NCBI GenBank assembly: GCA_038246545.1
Contig: JBBRVW010000028.1
Span: 1-64,000 of the forward strand
Direction: 5' to 3'
Origin: JBBRVW01 sp038246545
GTDB lineage: Bacteria; Actinomycetota; Actinomycetes; JACCUZ01
Length of the DNA: 64,000 nt
In this document: one piece after another, positions 61,055-64,000 of the stretch
Layout: every line of letters starts with the position of its first letter
Position numbering within the stretch: the first letter of the stretch is position 1
The notes under the pieces: generated by a model
What the model saw: the letters and a program-made list of their open reading frames with translations, nothing else
Told to the model about the DNA's origin: nothing
The model's database searches: none
Program-made: the position numbers and the translations under genes

Positions 61055-61986
61055 CTCCCGGCGCGCTGACCGGCGTCCTCCCGGTCGTGTCCACGCCCTT
61101 CGACGCCACCGACGACATCGACGCCGAGGTGCTGGCCGGCGAGGTGGACTGGCTCATCTCTTGCGGCGTCGACGGTCTGGTCGTCGCGATGGTGTCCGAG
61201 GTCCTGCGCCTCAGCGAAGCGGAGCGACGCGCGCTCACATCGGCGGTGGTGGTCGCGGCCGGCGGCCGGGTACCAGTGGTCGCCAGCGTCGGCGCCGAGA
61301 GCACGAAGGCCGCGGTCGCGTTCGCCGTCCACGCCGAACGCGCCGGCGCTGCGGCACTGATGGCGATCCCACCGGTGGCCGTCGAGCTGAAGGACGCCGA
61401 GATCGCGGCGTACTTCGGCGCGATCCTCCAAGCCGTCGAGATCCCGCTCGTCGTGCAGGACGCGTCCGGCTACCTCGGTCGTCCGCTGTCGTTGGACCTG
61501 TACCTCGGCCTGCTCGACGAGCACGGGCCCGACCGGGTCCTGTTCAAGCCGGAGGCGCCGCCCACCGGGCCGCGACTGTCGGCGCTGCGCGACGCCACCG
61601 GTGGTCGGGCTCGGGTGTTCGAGGGCACCGGCGGGGCAGCCCTGGTCGACAGCCATCGACGCGGCGTGGTGGGAACCATGCCGGGACCTGAGGTGGCCTG
61701 GGCGGTCGTCGAGCTGTGGCGCGCCCTGGCTCGTGGCGACGCGGCGGCAGTCGCCGCGATCCACGGGCCGCTGGCCGGGCTGGTGTCGCTGCAGACCAGC
61801 CTCGACGCCTTCGTCGCCGCGGAGAAGCACCTGCTGGTGCGGCAGGGCGTCTTCGTCAGCGACCTCCGACGGCGGCCGTACGGGTACGTCCTCGATGCGG
61901 AGACCATCATCGAGATCGACCGGCTGTTCCGTCTGCTCTGCGATGCCGTGCCGGCGCGCCCCATCCCCTCCAGCTCACCGAGGTGA
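61051..61986 (+). CDS. DHDPS-family 2-keto-3-deoxy sugar-acid dehydratase or aldolase
   Basis: A 311-aa protein from ATG 61051, overlapping the lactonase stop (ATGA). DHDPS/NAL TIM barrel: LPVVSTPFDATDDID, DWLISCGVDGLVVAMVSEVLRLSEAER, and the Schiff-base Lys in VLFKPEAPPTGP. The usual YNxP motif is replaced by VVQDASGY, as in L-2-keto-3-deoxyarabonate dehydratases (VQDxP type), which convert the keto-deoxy pentonate to 2-oxoglutarate semialdehyde. With the semialdehyde dehydrogenase next door, dehydratase rather than aldolase activity is preferred. Confidence 0.88.
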   Translation: MTPGALTGVLPVVSTPFDATDDIDAEVLAGEVDWLISCGVDGLVVAMVSEVLRLSEAERRALTSAVVVAAGGRVPVVASVGAESTKAAVAFAVHAERAGAAALMAIPPVAVELKDAEIAAYFGAILQAVEIPLVVQDASGYLGRPLSLDLYLGLLDEHGPDRVLFKPEAPPTGPRLSALRDATGGRARVFEGTGGAALVDSHRRGVVGTMPGPEVAWAVVELWRALARGDAAAVAAIHGPLAGLVSLQTSLDAFVAAEKHLLVRQGVFVSDLRRRPYGYVLDAETIIEIDRLFRLLCDAVPARPIPSSSPR

Positions 61987-63449
61987 CCGTGACCACCCAG
62001 TCCGTCGACCCGCGCACCAACGAGAGGTTCGGCCCGGTGCACGAGGACACCTCGCCGGAAGAGCTCTCGCTCCGGGTACAGGCGGCCGCAGCCGCAGCCG
62101 ACGCCTGGGCGGACACCGGCCCGGCGCAGCGAGCGACGGCGCTGCGGGCCGCGGCCGACGCACTGGACCGGCGCGGCCCCGAGCTGGTCGAGCTGGCAGA
62201 CCGCGAGACCGGCCTCGGCGGTCCGCGGCTGACCGGCGAGCTCGCGCGCACGACGTTCCAGCTGCGGATGTTCGCCGACGCGCTCGACAACGGGGACGGG
62301 CCCGATGTGCTGGTCGACCCCGCCGTGCCCGGCCCACCGCCGGCAGGACACCCCGAGCTGCACCGAGTGCTGGTCCCCCTGGGGCCAGTCGCCGTGTTCG
62401 GCGCGAGCAACTTCCCCTTCGCCTTCAGCGTCCCCGGGGGCGACACCGCCTCGGCGCTCGCGGCCGGCTGCCCCGTCGTCGTCAAGGCGCACCCCGGTCA
62501 CCCGCAGACCAGCGAGGCCGTCGCGGCGGTCATGACCGCCGCGCTCGCTGCGGCCGGCGCGCCCGCAGGGACCTTCGGGATGGTGCGCGGTGTCGACGCG
62601 GGTCGTCTGCTCGTCCAGCACCCGGGCATCCGCGCGGCCGCCTTCACCGGCTCGTACGGCGGCGGCCGAGCGCTGTTCGACCTGGCCGCCCGGCGGCCCG
62701 ACCCCATCCCGTTCTACGGCGAGCTCAGCAGCGTCAACCCGGTCGTCGTGACACCTGCGGCGGCAGAGCGCGGCGCCGCGCTGGCCACCGGATACGTCGA
62801 CTCGCTGACCCTCGGCGCCGGTCAGTTCTGCACCAACCCAGGCCTGCTCCTCGTCCCGGCCGGCGGCGGCGTGACGGAGCTGGTCGTCGCCGAAGCCGGC
62901 CGGCGCGAGCCCGGTGTGATGCTTCACCGGGGGGTGGCGGAACTCTTCCACGGGAAGGTGACCCGACTCGCCGGGCTGCCAGGCGTGCGGGTGCCCGTGC
63001 CCGGCGCGACTCCCGACCGACCCGGGGCCTGGAGCGCGCCGGTGATCCTCGCCGTCGACGGCGCGACCGCGGCGGCGAACCTCGACCTGCTCCACACCGA
63101 GTGCTTCGGGCCGGCGGCCGTTGTCGTGGAGTACGCCTCGGAGGAGGAGCTCCTGCTGCTGCTGACCCACCTTGACGGCTGCCTGGTCGCGACGATCCAC
63201 GCCAGCGAGGACGAGCCGCTCGCCGCAACGCTGGTGCGTCGCCTGGCCCGGATCGCCGGCCGCGTGGTGTGGAACGACTGGCCGACCGGTGTCGCCGTCA
63301 CGGCTGCCCAGCACCACGGCGGACCGCATCCGGCAACGACGAACCCGCTGCACAGCTCGGTCGGCCTGACCGCAACGCAGCGCTTCCTGCGGCCGGTCGC
63401 CTACCAGTCGGTGCCGCAGTCGTTGCTGCCTGCGGGGCCGCGGAGCTGA
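61983..63449 (+). CDS. 2-oxoglutarate-semialdehyde-type aldehyde dehydrogenase
   Basis: A 488-aa protein from GTG 61983, overlapping the previous stop (GTGA). Aldehyde dehydrogenase motifs: FGASNFPFAFSVPGGDTASALAAGCPVVVKAHP (cofactor and Asn), AAFTGSYGGGRALF, general-base Glu in FYGELSSVNPVV and nucleophilic Cys in GAGQFCTNPGLLL. The FPFAFSVPGGDTASAL/KAHPGHP form is characteristic of the 2,5-dioxopentanoate (KGSA) dehydrogenases. It would make 2-oxoglutarate with NAD(P), the last step of the Weimberg-type route. It ends the operon; a 31-nt gap separates it from a convergent gene. Confidence 0.9.
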   Translation: MTVTTQSVDPRTNERFGPVHEDTSPEELSLRVQAAAAAADAWADTGPAQRATALRAAADALDRRGPELVELADRETGLGGPRLTGELARTTFQLRMFADALDNGDGPDVLVDPAVPGPPPAGHPELHRVLVPLGPVAVFGASNFPFAFSVPGGDTASALAAGCPVVVKAHPGHPQTSEAVAAVMTAALAAAGAPAGTFGMVRGVDAGRLLVQHPGIRAAAFTGSYGGGRALFDLAARRPDPIPFYGELSSVNPVVVTPAAAERGAALATGYVDSLTLGAGQFCTNPGLLLVPAGGGVTELVVAEAGRREPGVMLHRGVAELFHGKVTRLAGLPGVRVPVPGATPDRPGAWSAPVILAVDGATAAANLDLLHTECFGPAAVVVEYASEEELLLLLTHLDGCLVATIHASEDEPLAATLVRRLARIAGRVVWNDWPTGVAVTAAQHHGGPHPATTNPLHSSVGLTATQRFLRPVAYQSVPQSLLPAGPRS

Positions 63450-63480
63450 CCGGCCGCTCCTGGTCTGCGCCGGGCAGCTC

Positions 63481-64000
63481 TCAGGCGGCGACGGCTCCGC
63501 GCGGGAGGTCGGCGGCGCCGAAGAGGTCGCGCAGGCCGCGCATCGACGCCAGCCGGGCCGCGGGGTCGGGCACGGTCGTCGTCACCATCAGCTCGTCGGC
63601 GGCGGTCGCCGAGAGCAGCTCGCCCAGCTGGCGGCGTACGGTCTGCGGTCCGCCGACGGCCTGGCCGGCAAGCCGCTCGCGCATCGCGGCCTCCTCGACC
63701 TTGGTCCAGGGGTGCGCCGCCGCCTGCTCGACGGTCGGCAGCTGCGTCGGGTTGCCGCGGCGCAGCGCGAGGAACGACAGCGCGAGCGGCTTCGCGAGCT
63801 CGAGAGCGTGCACGTCGGTGTCGGCCAGGACCACCTGCGCGGCGACCATGGCGTACGGCGCGTCGAGCACGTCCGACGGCCGGAACGACCGCCGGTAGAG
63901 CTCGAGGGCCGGCAGGGTGTTCTGCGCCATGAAGTGGTGGGCGAAGGCGAAGGGCAGACCCAGCAACCCGGCGAGCTGCGCGCTGTAACCAGACGAGCCC
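63481..64000 (-). CDS. luciferase-like (LLM) flavin monooxygenase, truncated by window edge
   Basis: The reading frame runs past the right edge without a start; 172 codons plus stop are visible. GSSGYSAQLAGLLGLPFAFAHHF, followed by RRSFRPSDVLDAPYAMVAAQVVLADTD and VGGPQTVRRQLGELLSATAADELMVTT, is the C-terminal two-thirds of a typical 330-aa LLM-class oxidoreductase (FMN or F420 dependent, alkanal monooxygenase fold). In-frame ATG 63966 is internal, not the start. Convergent with the sugar-acid operon and unlikely to belong to it. Confidence 0.85.
   Translation of the reverse strand, partial: GSSGYSAQLAGLLGLPFAFAHHFMAQNTLPALELYRRSFRPSDVLDAPYAMVAAQVVLADTDVHALELAKPLALSFLALRRGNPTQLPTVEQAAAHPWTKVEEAAMRERLAGQAVGGPQTVRRQLGELLSATAADELMVTTTVPDPAARLASMRGLRDLFGAADLPRGAVAA

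Overview
The window is chromosomal DNA of a very GC-rich actinobacterium. GC3-saturated codons, many GTG starts, coupled ATGA/GTGA gene overlaps, apparently leaderless promoters, an L,D-transpeptidase, a maleylpyruvate-isomerase-like (mycothiol-type) fold, a luciferase-like flavin enzyme and a class III cyclase fused to a STAND ATPase all point that way. I cannot fix the family. No rRNA, intact tRNA, integrase, transposase or CRISPR array was seen.

Layout. (1) 1-4.37 kb is an AT-richer block that looks transferred. It holds a SauUSI-like modification-dependent (type IV) restriction enzyme, a small MazG-like pyrophosphohydrolase and, at its right edge, a decayed tRNA 3'-half-like sequence that could mark an attachment site. 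(2) 4.38-13.4 kb holds a divergent chagasin-type inhibitor / papain-type protease pair, then six tightly overlapping genes: cholesterol-oxidase-like GMC flavoenzyme, membrane metallophosphoesterase, alpha/beta hydrolase with a cysteine nucleophile, a 42-aa ORF, a 4-TM protein and a cell-wall-hydrolase-like protein. (3) 13.7-21.9 kb holds a LapA-like protein, a multi-TM protein divergent from a NarL-type two-component system, a secreted L,D-transpeptidase, an orphan ribbon-helix-helix antitoxin and a cyclase-STAND-TPR regulator. (4) 21.9-36.4 kb is DNA repair: recC, then recB-recD, plus a SWIM-SNF2 helicase. RecC is separated from recBD by a TetR/MDMPI pair and a RelBE/ParE-type toxin-antitoxin whose toxin runs straight into recB. 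(5) 36.4-44.5 kb is mixed: GNAT, secreted protein, UPF0303 protein, PQQ-like propeller, an iodotyrosine-deiodinase-like nitroreductase, TetR/SRPBCC divergent from an MFS exporter, and a Gfo/Idh/MocA oxidoreductase.

(6) 44.5-50.8 kb is a nitrogen-salvage cluster. A PucR regulator is divergent from an NCS1 permease, cytosine deaminase (CodA), a PgdA/cyclic-imidase-like NodB enzyme and a ureohydrolase. It probably imports pyrimidine or related nitrogen compounds and releases ammonia or urea.

(7) 50.8-63.4 kb is a sugar-acid cluster under a divergent IclR regulator. It encodes a zinc dehydrogenase, SMP-30-type lactonase, IlvD/Edd-type sugar-acid dehydratase, DHDPS-family keto-deoxy-acid dehydratase, a 2-oxoglutarate-semialdehyde-type dehydrogenase and a carbohydrate ABC importer. 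Together these fit a non-phosphorylating oxidative (Weimberg-type) pentose route to 2-oxoglutarate. Two unexplained genes lead the operon: a metal-ligand-depleted M24 pita-bread protein and a U32-like protein. The window ends inside a luciferase-like monooxygenase.
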